NCBI GenBank assembly: GCA_021307315.1
Contig: JAJSPD010000045.1
Location: forward strand, 329,220 to 393,219
Source of the DNA: Bisporella sp. PMI_857
Taxonomy: Eukaryota; Ascomycota; Leotiomycetes; Helotiales; Helotiaceae
DNA length: 64,000 nt
Direction of reading: 5' to 3'
The notes beneath the pieces were generated by a model. That model was not told the DNA's origin, did no database searches, and saw only the letters and a program-made list of their open reading frames with translations. Each line of letters opens with the position of its first letter. Within the stretch, counting starts at the first letter, position 1. A program made the translations under genes and the position numbers. Below, piece after piece: positions 49,896-60,498 of the stretch.

Positions 49896-51277
49896 CTTGG
49901 TCTAGGAACTGAAATTTCAACTACTGTACGGATTAAATTATTAGAATAAGGAAACGTATATAACACTGAATATATTTGGATTTAAATCGTATCACACGCA
50001 ACTGGCATTGGCCATAGAATGGTATCGATGGAAGATGCCTATTACCGATGTCCAATCACTTCAATGTGCAATAAGTGGTGCAACAAACCCAATCAAGCCT
50101 CAGTTCTCCGATACTTACCATTCCAAGGTGCTTTCCCATTAGTCAGACTTGTCGTGTGATGAGCTTATATCACCAAAAGAAATCGCTAATCTCATGCCTT
50201 GCCTCCTCCAAATATTCGCCAAGATATCTTTGGCCCTGTTAGAAGGCCCCCTTGCATCTACTAAGCAAAATTTCAGTCGATGAGGCGATCAATATTATTC
50301 ACGATAATATCCACATAGGAGGATTTTCGTGAGAAGGCTGCACTGGGCGTTCTGCCGAGTTGTGCATCAAAATTAATTGAATCTTGAGTGCCATAGTTGG
50401 GTCGTAGTAACTCGGGGCATTGTGAATGGTTTACTGCCTGGTTACACAAAATAAACACTAATTATGACAAAATTCTTTCGGGAAAAGAGGAAATTTAGCC
50501 TCTTAACTTGTTCATCTATTTGGCTATCTATTCGGATGCGCTAATAGGCTATGGTCAGATACAATTCTATCTCGGTGGTGACAGCTTCTATCGTGCTGAG
50601 CATTCTTTTGCTATATCACCATATGATGAGTTTTAAGGACACCAAATCTTAAAAATCTATGTAAGGACTAGGGCCCTGGTCATATTGTATCTTTTCTCTT
50701 CTCTTCATATACTCTATGCAGATATATGCAGCCAATCCTGAGAGAGAGCAACCAGAGTAATGAGTCCACCAGCAACAGTGTGTGAACTGAACTTGTCGCC
50801 AGAGTTAAACCTGAGTCTACTGATGCCTTGACTTATGGGAGATCGATAGCAACAGAGTGAACACTCAAGTTTAAAGCAACCTTGGATATAGATTGAAGAC
50901 AACAAACCACCTTGTCAGTGTAACCTCGCGACATCTGCTACTGTAGATACGCTATATATTTTGGTCTTGTTCAATCTTCCAAGATTTAGTAATCTTTTTT
51001 TACAGCTTCTAAAAGCAGAAGCCGCTATTGATGAGCCTCGTGTAGAATATGCCCAATTCTAAAAGGAGGAGCACCCTAGACAGGATGCTAGCATGTGTGA
51101 CCTACTCTACTGTTCTGTTATGATGAAGTGCTTTATGAGGTGGCACACCAAGTGGCTGAGGATTGCTGGCTAGCTCCTTGGAAAAGAACCGTGTAGCTCA
51201 TTGTTTGAATATACGGGATTGATGTTGGAAGCAGAACCCGGACAAGAAAGCTTGGTCGAGTTCTGGGTGCCAAAGCG
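49896..51277. other. Gap between the oxygenase gene and the Hsp70-like remnant
   Basis: No gene recognised. The phrase ATACAATTCTATCTCGG at about 50556 is echoed as ATCAGTTCTATCTCGG at about 54703, suggesting dispersed repeat material, but I could not define an element. Confidence 0.35.
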
Positions 51278-52523
51278 ATGGTTATATACTTGATTCTAGC
51301 ATTTGTCATTTGTGATGCGGGTGGCGGAACTGTCGATTTGATTTCATACACCATTGAGCAGCTTGAGCCTGCACTGCAAGTGAGGGAGGCAGCTCCTGGC
51401 AGTTGTGTACTATGCAGAAGCACATATCTGAATCGAAGATTTCGGGAATTTCTTGTATCTAAGCTAGGGCAAGAAGAGAAATTTGAACAGGAGACTGTTA
51501 ACGATGCAATGAAGAAATTCGACGAAGAGGTAGGTTATGCTCAGCTACAGGCCGCGGGCAACTGACTGTGGTATTGCAAGATCAAGAGAGAGTACTCGAC
51601 TGGTGTCAAAGACGCCGACTACTGGGTTCCTGTTCCAGGGCTTGCAAATAATCCCCGACTTTGTGTCCGAATAAACAAGTTGAAACTTCCATCGGACGAC
51701 GTTAGAGAAATACTTAAGCCGGTAATAGACGAAGTACTAAAGCTGGTTCAGGATCAGATGAGGAGCACCAACACAGAGGTCAAAGGAGTTCTGCTGGTTG
51801 GTGGGTTCGGTGGCAGTCAGTATCTACTCTAACGACTTCGCGAGACTCTCCCGAAATCCACTGCAGTGCTTCGGCCAGGCCATGGCTGGAGTGCTGTAGT
51901 TCAAGGTGCACTTCTAAGAGGACTTGCCGATTGCGGCCTTCAGCATGCAAAAGTCTGGTTAACTTCGCGAGTCGCACGAAAGAATATCTGAATTATCTGC
52001 AATGTTCCGTTCGGCGGAACAAAGCACTTGATGTCTCAACGGTGTGTATCAATAGACAGAGAATCAAATGAACATATATCTAAACCGCTTCAGATACTTT
52101 GAAAAATATAGTGGCAAGTGGGAGACGCCAACCAAGTCGTGGTCTATCACCAGGGTATGACTGCTCGAACCTTGGATTTTTTCTAAAATTCTCTAACTGT
52201 ACAATTTAAAAGGCGATGCTATCAAAGAGGATACTCCTTTCACTTTTCGATACAAGATGTACAGACCCGTCTCAAAAGGAAAGCCCGTAAAGTGCGAGGA
52301 TATCATCTATTATGATCGCACAGATCGGCCAGCCGTGATTTATCAAGATGAAGAGGTTATAGAGCTGGTCAGACTTTGTGTGAAGATGCATGACCTGCCT
52401 TCAGATGCGCTGGAAATAGAGATAGGAAAAGACGACGAACTTTACTATACTTTTAGATACGCTATAGAGGTAACATATCAGTCAGGATCCACCAAATACG
52501 AGCTGCTGCACAAGGGTGAGTAG
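51278..52523 (+). pseudogene. 5'-truncated, broken Hsp70-like ATPase gene
   Basis: The piece begins inside the ATPase domain at FVICDAGGGTVDLISYTI, the second phosphate-binding motif, followed by LNRRFREFLVSKLGQEE. A normal intron (51530-51580, GTAGGT to TTGCAAG) joins DEE to IKREYSTG. Then come PVPGLANNPRLC, VKGVLLVGGFGGSQYLL, a TAA at 51830-51832, RLRETLPKSTAVLRPGHGWS, GALLRGLADCGLQHAKV and a TGA at 51989-51991. After an intron, FEKYSGKWET is followed by a one-base frame change near 52130 and, past another intron, the C-terminal part GDAIKEDTPFTFRYKMYRP to the stop at 52523. This is the fungal Hsp70-like family with a divergent C-terminus, not a chaperone of the housekeeping type. The N-terminal third is missing, so the gene is dead. 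Confidence 0.75.
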
Positions 52524-53653
52524 CAAGTTCCTTCTCACCCGGAAAGCCGGAGATCTTGGCCGAGAAATGCTAATCATTTGGTGGAAGGCAAACGGTATAG
52601 TGCAGTGAGCACCGAGTACGTATAAAATCATAAGGAGAGGTGTGATACACGATAAAAAGCGGTGGAGAGATAGGGGCGGGGCCAAATGTGCAACACGTTG
52701 ATATTTGTGAAAATACAAATTTGGTTTAACTTAATCGAAAAGCAGATATTTGAAGAATGGCTACTACTTCATCGCAATTGATCCAAGAGATATAAATTAA
52801 AATAGTGTGAGGTTACAATCTACACGGCAGGTCACTCAAGTCTTTTGAGGGTCACAACTTGGCGGGCTGATCGGTATTATAAGGTGTTAGTTACTCTCAC
52901 AGATCACATGAAATTATTGGGACCTGCATTTAGGATATGGCTTTGGGATATGTCCACAGGGTCAAGTCTGAAGCTTACGCATTGAACAATGAACTGTCCT
53001 CTCCTTGCCGTATGCTCCAACTTTTTTCCGCGATGAGAACGGCGTTTGCGAACGAGTCAATGGACACGGACAAGATGAATTCGGGGTTGTCAAACGTCAC
53101 GTGATTCAAACGATTTCGAAGCTCGCCCTTTTTAGTCCTAACAGTATCTGGAGGCTGCAGGTTCTCGGTATAATAAGCCATGGTGTATTATAAGGTATTA
53201 GGAGACGATATCCAGTATATCTATGATGATAGATCTTGAGGTGGAGATGAGGCTGGCGGGACCCACTTTGTCATCTTAAGACCCATCCAAGACCACGACC
53301 AAACACATCTCAAAAGGTATTGTCTGACGACGCTGATGTTTACACGGTCCCCCTTACTGCCACAAGCGAATTTAAGACGATGAACGCTAGGTTCCGCCTA
53401 ATATTTGTCCCTAGAATTCTCAATCAATCTTCTAAACCGGTGCCTAGGACTAGCAGGTCGCTATTGCTTTCCAATCTCGACTTTGAGCGCCTCAATTGTA
53501 CCAGGAATTAAAAGAGCGTCTGGCGAGTTGTTTCACTGATGCCTTATAGGTCACGATCCTGAAGGGAAAGCCCTCCGGAGGAAGCAGCTACCACTTTCTC
53601 ACCAGATCCTGAATTAACAGCAGACCTCTGCTGCTAATTCGGAGTTGGAGAAA
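52524..53653. other. Gap before the truncated F-box gene
   Basis: No gene recognised on either strand. The stretch just before 53654 is moderately GC-rich and leads directly into the start codon, so it probably contains that gene's former promoter. Confidence 0.4.
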
Positions 53654-54142
53654 ATGGATCAAGCGTTGCAACTAGAAATAGCCGGTCAGTCGCAGCTGAA
53701 CCTGCTGGAAGAGTCACAGGCACAATGGAGGAAGCTTATCAGTCCTGCTTCGCGCAGAGAAGTCCGACCAGTGCATATTCTCGACCTCGCGGACGAATTA
53801 CTGGCCAGGATATTTGAAGGCATTCGCGAACGTGAGGTGCAACACCCCTCACAATACAATAGCCCGAACGGCGTCGATGATATTAGAAGTATCCGACTTG
53901 CCTGTCGGCGCTTCTGTGATACAAGTTCTCATCTTCTTCTCTGTATAGCGAAGGTCGAACTTCGGTGTTCGTCATTGTCCCGCTTCGAAGCTATATCACG
54001 CCATCCAATAGTCAGTAAAGGAATTCAAGCCGTCCGGATTTACTTAGGCTACTATGATGAGATATTAGCCACTGATTTTCGAAGCTTTGTTGACTACCAG
54101 AAAAGTCAGACACAACTTTTTTTTTCGCTAGTTCCGTTTTAG
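53654..54142 (+). pseudogene. F-box gene cut off by repeat DNA
   Basis: From the ATG at 53654 (MDQALQLEIAGQSQ) the frame encodes an F-box domain ILDLADELLARIFEGIRE, followed by IRSIRLACRRFCDTSSHLLL and RFEAISRHPIVSKGIQAVRI. This is the start of a well-populated F-box family whose members are usually 400-600 residues. At about 54110 the protein-like sequence ends in a T-run (CAACTTTTTTTTTCG), and repeat-rich DNA begins at 54143, so only about 155 residues remain. An insertion or rearrangement at this point is the simplest cause. Confidence 0.7.
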
Positions 54143-54884
54143 TGTTTGGACGTGAGCAGCTGCCGCTTTAACCTGAGCCGAGGGTGAGCATTCCTGAGCA
54201 TGCCTGAGCTCGACCTGAGCTCGACCTGAGCTCGGCCTGAGCAACCTGAGCATACGGCAAAGTCAGCCTGAGCATGTACTGAGGGGCCATTTTAGCTTCC
54301 GAAGGGGCTCGTTCTGGCTCCCTTGATGCTCGGTTACACTTTCCTCGTCTTGTCTCCAAGTACAGATCCCATTTTGGCTCCGTTGCGACTGAGATTCCTC
54401 CGAACCTATTTTTAGATCCACATTCGCTTATATACACGTGATAAGTAGTTTAGCCTTATTATTCTATAACGTCTCCCTAATGTTTACAGGGGCGATTTTA
54501 TATAATACGAATTCAGTGGCATTTAATTTACTCCTCTTTGCTTTGCATCTTTTAATGCTATACTTTCCCCGCGTATTTCTTTTCTCTTTCTCCTAGTTTT
54601 TGTTCTGCTTGTAGAAGGCAAAGAAAGGGCCAAGGTGCTCCGACGGCGAGTTTAATTCCTGCTATTTATACACATGTGACATTACTTCGGGAAGGGGCTT
54701 GTATCAGTTCTATCTCGGCGGATGATTGGGATGACTGGTTCGCCGGTTGATTCATCATGAGATTCATGCAGCTGCGAGATTGCCCTACCAAAGGGTTTTA
54801 CTGAAGTTCAGGAGAGGGATCATGCATGCCATGCAAGGGACAATCGTATCAGCGGGACTGAGAAAGGGGAGATCGCCAGTGGCA
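54143..54884. repeat. Repeat-rich block, possibly an LTR, with CTGAGC repeats
   Basis: Short direct repeats of CCTGAGCTCGA (11 bp, three near-perfect copies and several partial ones) lie at about 54192-54254. The interval 54143-54488 starts TGTTTGG and ends TGTTTACA, has a TATATACACG box near 54430 and could be an LTR, but no target duplication is found. Downstream to 54884 the sequence is unclassified. Confidence 0.35.
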
Positions 54885-55500
54885 GGCCTGCTGATGGTGA
54901 CATTACGTAGCAGTGATGCCGTGCTAGGGAGGAGTCGCACAAGTGTCCAGTGGCACTGGGAGATTCATTGTAAATCCTAGAAGTCTAGGATCGTATCAGC
55001 ATTGGAGCTTCACGAACAAAGGGGGGAGGAGGAGGGTCAGCTGGTAGAAGTCAGACAGAGGTGGAGATTCATGCAGTATCGATGCCGCATCCAAGGAGTC
55101 ACACCAAGGGCCGTGGTACTGGGAGATTCATGTAAATTCTGGCAAGGTAGAATCACACCAGCGGCACAGTTCAGTGACAAAAGGGTGCAGGATCAGCTGG
55201 GTATGGGTCAAACAGAGGTGGAGATTCATGCAACGCCAATGCCGCGAAGGAGTCATACCAAGCGCCAATGGCACCGGGAGATTCATGTGAATCCTGACAT
55301 TGCAGAACCACATCAGCGGCACAGTTCACTGGCAAGAGTGCAGGATCAGCTGGGTCGGAGTCAAACAGAGGTTGAGATTCATGCAACAGCAATGCCGCGT
55401 CCAGAAAGGGTCACACCAAGGGCTAGGGCACTGGGAGAGCAAGGCAGAATCACATCAGCGGCACAGTTTACTGACAAAGGGGGTACGGGGTTGCTGGTAT
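54885..55500. repeat. Tandem minisatellite, about 155-bp unit, four diverged copies
   Basis: The phrase CAGCTGG starts at 55038, 55194 and 55347 (periods 156 and 153). Between them the order of words is the same in each copy: CAGAGGTGGAGATTCATGCA, GCCGC, GGAGTCACACCAAG, TGGCACTGGGAGATTCATG, ATCACACCAGCGGCACAGTT, and a CAAAAGGGTGCAGGAT-like end. A more diverged copy occupies 54885-55037. Internal indels change the reading frame from copy to copy, so I treat it as non-coding even though one frame stays open across it. No CRISPR-like spacing. Confidence 0.75.
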
Positions 55501-56699
55501 GATTTCTGTGGCCGATCTTATTCATGCAAAGGTTTAGAATATCCCAGAGGGTGGGGCTCTGCCTACGCTCAGCTTCCCCCTCTCTTCGTATCAAGTGAGG
55601 GGTAACCTGAGCCTTAGTATAATCCCTTCCTCGATGTAATCTCGCCGCTGCATGAATCTAACTGTGGTCAGTAGGTACGCTGGCCAGTCCGAGCCCGCTC
55701 GATTAACGTAACTTTGCCACCGAGGTGGTTCTGCCTTGTCTTGCCTGTATGAAACTTTTACTTCCTTGTGGAGACGAGCCCTCTCAACCATCTGGCTATA
55801 CTAGCGGCAAACGCTGGTCATAAATGTGCCCCTGAGCATCCTGCTAGCCTAGCTGATCCTTCTGAGTCGGTCAGTCAGTCTGCAAGAGGCAGGCTCAAGG
55901 CAGATTGAGGCACTGGATTATGCCGGCGCTCAGCTGGGCTCCCCTGAGCATGACGATAATCTGCCCAAACGGGAAGATTCTGCCGGTGAAGGGGTGTGTA
56001 GTAGCGCTGAACTTGTCCTACTACTGTGAAGATGTGGCATGGGAAGAAGAGCAGATACGCTAGCTCAGCTCGTGCTTCCCAGATCATGCCGACCATCATC
56101 CCTCACTGTCTATCGAAACAGAAAGCTCCGGTAATCAAATCAAGTTGAGATCTCATGTGATTAATACAGTAAGCAGGCTCAAGTGTCTTCAAGATGAGAT
56201 TGATACATTCAAATGTCCTAACTTATCCCGTGAACTCAAGATGCTCCGTGAGCAGACCCATACTTCCCCAATAGCTCCTCCACCACTCACATTCTCCTTC
56301 CAGTATCTCCTTCTCTTCCTCGTCCAAACCATCCGGTCTCCACTCTGCCTTCATAAGTAGTCAAACGGGAACCACTCCAGAAACACTCGCTTCGCTTCAC
56401 TCACATTCCACTCTGGGATCGCACCCCAAAAGCGTCTCGATGACGCGGTGGAGCGAGGCAAAAGGAGCGCTGGTAACAAACTCCTAGTCGATGATTGCTA
56501 TGATACTCATATAGACGGGACGTTGGCCTAGACCTACTTTTGGCCTAACTAAAAATTTATAGTTATAGCTTTTGCCTCTTCTAATGCAACAACAACCTTT
56601 TTTTTTACCTAAAAGCACTTTTGAGAGTCACTCAAGAGGTTATCTAATATTATCCCTTAGTTATTTCAATATAACACGCCCAAAACCGAAGTCCATACG
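55501..56699. other. Unclassified stretch between the minisatellite and the pogo remnant
   Basis: No gene family recognised. Contains further CCTGAGC words near 55609 and 55831, so it may belong to the same repeat domain. Past about 56500 it becomes TA-rich and grades into the RIP-mutated transposon. Confidence 0.35.
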
Positions 56700-57600
56700 G
56701 TAGTTTAGTAAGCTAAACGTCTAAGCTGCACTTTACTATTACTAGAGACTTTTGCGCACTAAAGGAGAGATATTACTTCGAAAAGCAGCTCTGTTATTTC
56801 ACATTTCTTTTGAGACTCTGCGGAACCGAAATTCAGGATATTAGCCTATAAAGAAAGCTATAGAACAACGCCAGCGACTATTACTTATTAAGGAAGAAGT
56901 CTTGAAGGATATGTATATATAGCTACTTAATTAGGGCTAGCCGCCAAAGGTTGAAAGGTTACGATCATTAGCAAGAGATTTGCTAGTTGCAAAGGGAGAT
57001 ATAGAGCTACTAGGCATTTATTAGCATTTAAGCTTCTTACGACGATTCCCCTAGTTTTAGTCACGATTCGTTACTCCTCGAGATGCCTAACGATTCCTAA
57101 ATTCCGACTACGATACACTTGATTATTAGTTTATGTTATACGAATCCTAGAAGAAGGAATTCAATGTCGAAGACGATAATACATAGAATCTTAACGAAAA
57201 GGGGGTAATGCTAGGCATAGCAGGCAAAACTCGAGTTATTATTTCACGGCCTTTAAAGAGCAGACGGCAGAAGAAGCAGAAGGAGATAAAGGCTTACACG
57301 GTGCATTCTGGAAACCGCGAATAGGTAACCTCTACGGAGTGTATATCTATAGTTAGAAGGAAGCTGCCGTTATAGACGATTTTTAAAGGCATTATATAAC
57401 AAAAGAAGTACTTATCGTAAGCTCAACTTTACGGGGTAACTCGGCAACGCAGGTACCTTCAATACGCTCTCATTAATGAAATGTCAATCCAGGACCTCGA
57501 TGTCTCCTATTACTATCGATATCCCTGAAGAGAGTGGATTGTAGTAGCATTTTAATATTTTGGATGAAAAGGAATAATAGTGCTGCTTATTATAGACTCT
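56700..57600 (+). mobile_element. RIP-degraded pogo/Fot1-class DNA transposon (transposase remnant)
   Basis: From 56866 one reading frame follows a pogo/Fot1 transposase: the CENP-B-type helix-turn-helix with KVERLRSLARDLLVAKGD, HLSFLRRFP, SRFVTPRDA, then LNEKGVMLGIAGKTRVI and YTVHSGNRE. It is broken by many TAG and a few TAA codons, nearly all where the family has Trp (for example G-stop-PP, Y-stop-HL, DY-stop-FMLY, NRE-stop-VT). TGG to TAG is what RIP produces on the opposite strand. The catalytic Asp expected before EKG reads Asn. Beyond about 57450 the frame is lost. Terminal repeats were not identified, so the limits are approximate. Confidence 0.75.
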
Positions 57601-58232
57601 ACCTCAGTTATAAATCCAATCACGGTACCTGATTTAACGTAGCATGTACTGGGTAGATTCTAGGTGTGGCTGATATGTGTTTCACATGACTAGCCTTTAG
57701 CCCCGTACAAGCTTATACCTACTAAGCAGGCCTCAGGTGTGAAAGGTGCTCTTAAGGAACGCCTTTCATTACTTCCAACTTCATCGCACACACTATAATT
57801 TCGGACTCTCCCACATGCCGCCTCGGTACCGAATCGACGTGCAGAATCGTAAGCAACCTCAACTTCGCCGAATCGGCCATCTCCGCTTTGGTTGGATCTT
57901 CATTACATGACTTCTGTATTCAAGATCGGTCAGCATATTGACGGGATGATCAGCACCTATATTCTCTCGAAGCAGCTACACAAAGATGTTCAAATAGAGG
58001 AAGAAAGTCACGTGGCCTTCAGAGAGTATAGGGCAAATAAGTATCAATTGCTGAAGGTTGTAGAACCTAAACTACAGGAGATAATCCCTCTACTTATAGA
58101 GATACGGTACTCACATGTCATCACACTGATACCTACTGTTGCCTACCGTTGCCTACAGGTGCCTACCGGTGCCTACACTAGACTAGGTATGATCCTTAGA
58201 CCTAGCCTGTTCAACAAAAGATATCTGGACTA
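57601..58232. other. Gap holding an unknown open frame and a short tandem repeat
   Basis: An open frame at 57892-58233 (plus) reads KIGQHIDGMISTYILSKQLH and LLKVVEPKLQEIIPLLIEI in its first part; it ends in the 10-bp repeat and has no family I know. The repeat is listed separately. Confidence 0.3.
58141..58180. repeat. Four tandem copies of a 10-bp unit (GCCTACCGGT)
   Basis: The copies read GCCTACCGTT, GCCTACAGGT, GCCTACCGGT and GCCTACACTA, following a diverged ACCTACTGTT. They sit about 50 bp beyond the point where the neighbouring NLR pseudogene breaks off. Confidence 0.8.
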
Positions 58233-59227
58233 GATGAGCACTGTCTTACCCACTCCCATAGTACCTGAGCACCAGAGAATTGCGGCGTCCTAGCCGTCTT
58301 TCCACTTATGAAAGAGGGACTCCTGCTGTAACCACTCCGCCGTAGCAAGAACGCGTTGTTGCATAGCCTGCTTCCAAGGCTTGACATAGTTGACGGTAGA
58401 AAGATTGTCTCTAATGCTAGATTTCAATTTTGCAGCTTCTCTTTTTGTCTTGTTGATCCGCCACTGGTGGGCCTCAGCATGCTCCTTTCTCGTCTCTCTA
58501 TGGAAATTCAAAGCCAACCGCCGGAATGCCGCGCTGTCTTGGCTTTCGTGCTCCAGCAACCTCTTCGCTTCCTGGTCGGCTTGCTTCGGAGCAAGTGATA
58601 TCTGTAGCTGTATGTCCTTCGCGGCTTGGTCCAGCTTATCCAGGTAAGATTTAAACTCAGACTCGAAGGGAATGAAGATGGATGATAACGTTTGTGTGAT
58701 AGCGGTCCGCTGTGAAAATTCGATGATCTTGACGCACAGCTGGACAATGACAGTATAGTAATCGCACAACACACGTTGGAGGCCGACGCAGCCGGGGTAG
58801 AGTTGAACAAATTGTTGATACGTCGGAGACGACTTGCCAATCGCCATAATTATGCTCGTGACCTTGTCAAAGTAAGATGCAACATTACTCGCTGTCAATA
58901 TGGCCGTCTTTACACCTCCCCAAACTAGGGCGGCGATTGTAGGATTGGAGCTGACAAAAGTATCCACGACGCCGCTAAGCTGTTGTGTCGCCTCGAGAAA
59001 GGTACACAGTCGCGGCGCCACACACCTCCTTGTCGTGCTGCTGTTGTTGGCATCGATCTGCCCAACGAATGCGATGACGCTTGCGACATCCGTTTCACAG
59101 TGCCGGCCAGATACTGTTGTTTCTGTTCTTGTGTCAAGGAATCCCCAAAACTCACTAACGCTTGCTTGAGGGGTATTGTGGGGTCCGCCGCCCGCACATC
59201 TGTGTAACGCGAGACTACAAGAGCCAT
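58233..59227 (-). pseudogene. NLR/STAND gene remnant ending at the P-loop
   Basis: Read leftward from the ATG at 59227 (MALVVSRYTDVRAADPT). The first part (LTQEQKQQYLAG) is followed by a one-base frame change near 59100, then VASVIAFVGQIDANNSSTTR and a long helical N-terminal domain typical of fungal NACHT/NWD proteins (SNPTIAALVWGGVKTAIL, FDKVTSIIMAIGK, FHRETRKEHAEAHQWRINKT, VLATAEWLQQESLFHKWKDG). A TAG at 58292-58290 stands where the family has Gln, then the frame goes on into the NACHT P-loop ILWCSGTMGVGKTVL and is lost at 58232 in unrelated repeat DNA. The nucleotide-binding domain and any repeats are missing. Confidence 0.75.
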
Positions 59228-60056
59228 CAGAGATTCAGCATCTCATCCGATATCAATGTCCGATGTTGCCATCCGTTGAGGAAATGTGTGGCAGATAATC
59301 TAAAGGATTAGACGAATAACGCTCAAAACGTTCGTCTCAGCCGCACTCGAAGTAGCAGCATTTGGACCCGAGCTGATGTGGTTCAAATCAAGATCCTCGA
59401 CTAGGTCCCGCCTGCTTGTGGCAGTGCGGAAGGCTAGCACTGATAAGTTTCAAAGGATTATTGATCACCAGCTAACTTTTGATTCGATGCTTATTTGCAG
59501 GGCGGTTTCGCCACCGCTGACCATTTAACTTCGATTCTGAGGTTCACGGGCAGATTAATATCAGTGGCAGGGGATATGAAATATGTAATACTATCTCAAA
59601 CTGGCGGCATGCTGCCGTGTGGTTACTACAGGTATTATTCGGCAACTTTGGTTATATTTTTGTCTAGTAACCATACAGTACTTGATGGTCGGAACGGGGA
59701 GCTAAGATGTCTTACTATACGTGGATTAGTTATATTAGTAAGCGTCTTTGTAGTAGGCCCGAAAACATTTGGTGGGTATATTTTTAGGGTCTTTTCGCTT
59801 TATATTAAAATAAATCTGTCTGAAGCCACTTTGACTTAGTACTCTTTCTTCCCATTTTAAATAAAGGTCAGGTGTATGTATAGGGCTGTCACGGTTCTAG
59901 CGGTCACCTGACCTGCCTAGAACCTCCCCATGCAAGGCCACCTCGCCTTGATCGACGTCTCGCCCTTAAAACGGCGATCATACTGGCTCTAACTTGCCAT
60001 CGACAGGAAGCTGACGCAGCCGGAGGATCAGACGCATGGCGGTTTCGCAGGAAGTA
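59228..60056. other. AT-rich relic DNA and possible LTR fragment before the Tc1 element
   Basis: No gene recognised. About 59580-59860 is TA-rich. GGTCAGGTG and CACCTGACC form an inverted pair at about 59868 and 59907. From 59887 the sequence starts TGTCACGG, the same word that begins the two solo LTRs to the right. It may be an LTR interrupted by the Tc1 element and resumed at 61718-61881 (ending CGTTACA); no target duplication supports this. Confidence 0.35.
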
Positions 60057-60211
60057 CAATGGGTTGTCAAAAGTAATAGCCGAACCCAAAAACCCCACCA
60101 TTCCTTACTACATTCTAAAGTATTAAAATAGCCACAACTTTATTAAAAATAGACCTAATTATACAAGATTAAAACAGGGTATTGAATAATAAGTAAAGAA
60201 TAGATATAATA

Positions 60212-60498
60212 TGTCACGGCCCTGACTTCTTAGACGGAGCTCAGCACCGGACACCCCAGAGCTCGGACGGAGCTCAGCGCCGGACACCCCAAAGCTCGGA
60301 CGGAGCTCAGCACCGGACATCCTAAAGCTCGCTTATACTGGCCTCCGGCCAGCTTCCTGTATATAGAGCGCTGCTTTCCTTCCCTTCTTCTGTCTGTAGC
60401 TTGTTCTCTTAGTTATAGCAATTGATAGTTGTTCACACCTTTGAGTCCTTCCACCTGGATCTACGGATCGAGATCCCTGTTCAGCTGGAGTTGTTACA
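60212..60498 (+). mobile_element. Solo LTR nested in the Tc1/mariner element
   Basis: 287 bp from TGTCACGGCCCTGA to GTTGTTACA, flanked on both sides by the 5-bp target duplication TAATA (60207-60211 and 60499-60503). A TATA-like GTATATAGAG at about 60357 supports plus orientation. Three 33-bp tandem repeats occupy its first third. No internal region is left, so it arose by LTR-LTR recombination after insertion. Confidence 0.85.
60233..60331 (+). repeat. Three tandem copies of a 33-bp unit in the LTR
   Basis: Copies start at 60233, 60266 and 60299 with GACGGAGCTCAGC, differing at only a few positions (CAGCACC/CAGCGCC, CACCCC/CATCCT). In the U3 part of the LTR such repeats usually act as enhancer-like elements. 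Confidence 0.85.

Noticed and set aside
55002..55502. A 166-codon frame across the ~155-bp repeats as a repetitive protein
   Set aside because: The frame shifts relative to the repeat words from copy to copy, so the amino-acid sequence is not repeated.
59495..59839. A 114-codon plus-strand frame as a gene
   Set aside because: It lies in TA-rich relic DNA next to transposons and has no protein-like pattern.
54885..60331. CRISPR array
   Set aside because: Repeats are tandem without spacers, the genome is eukaryotic, and no cas genes are present.
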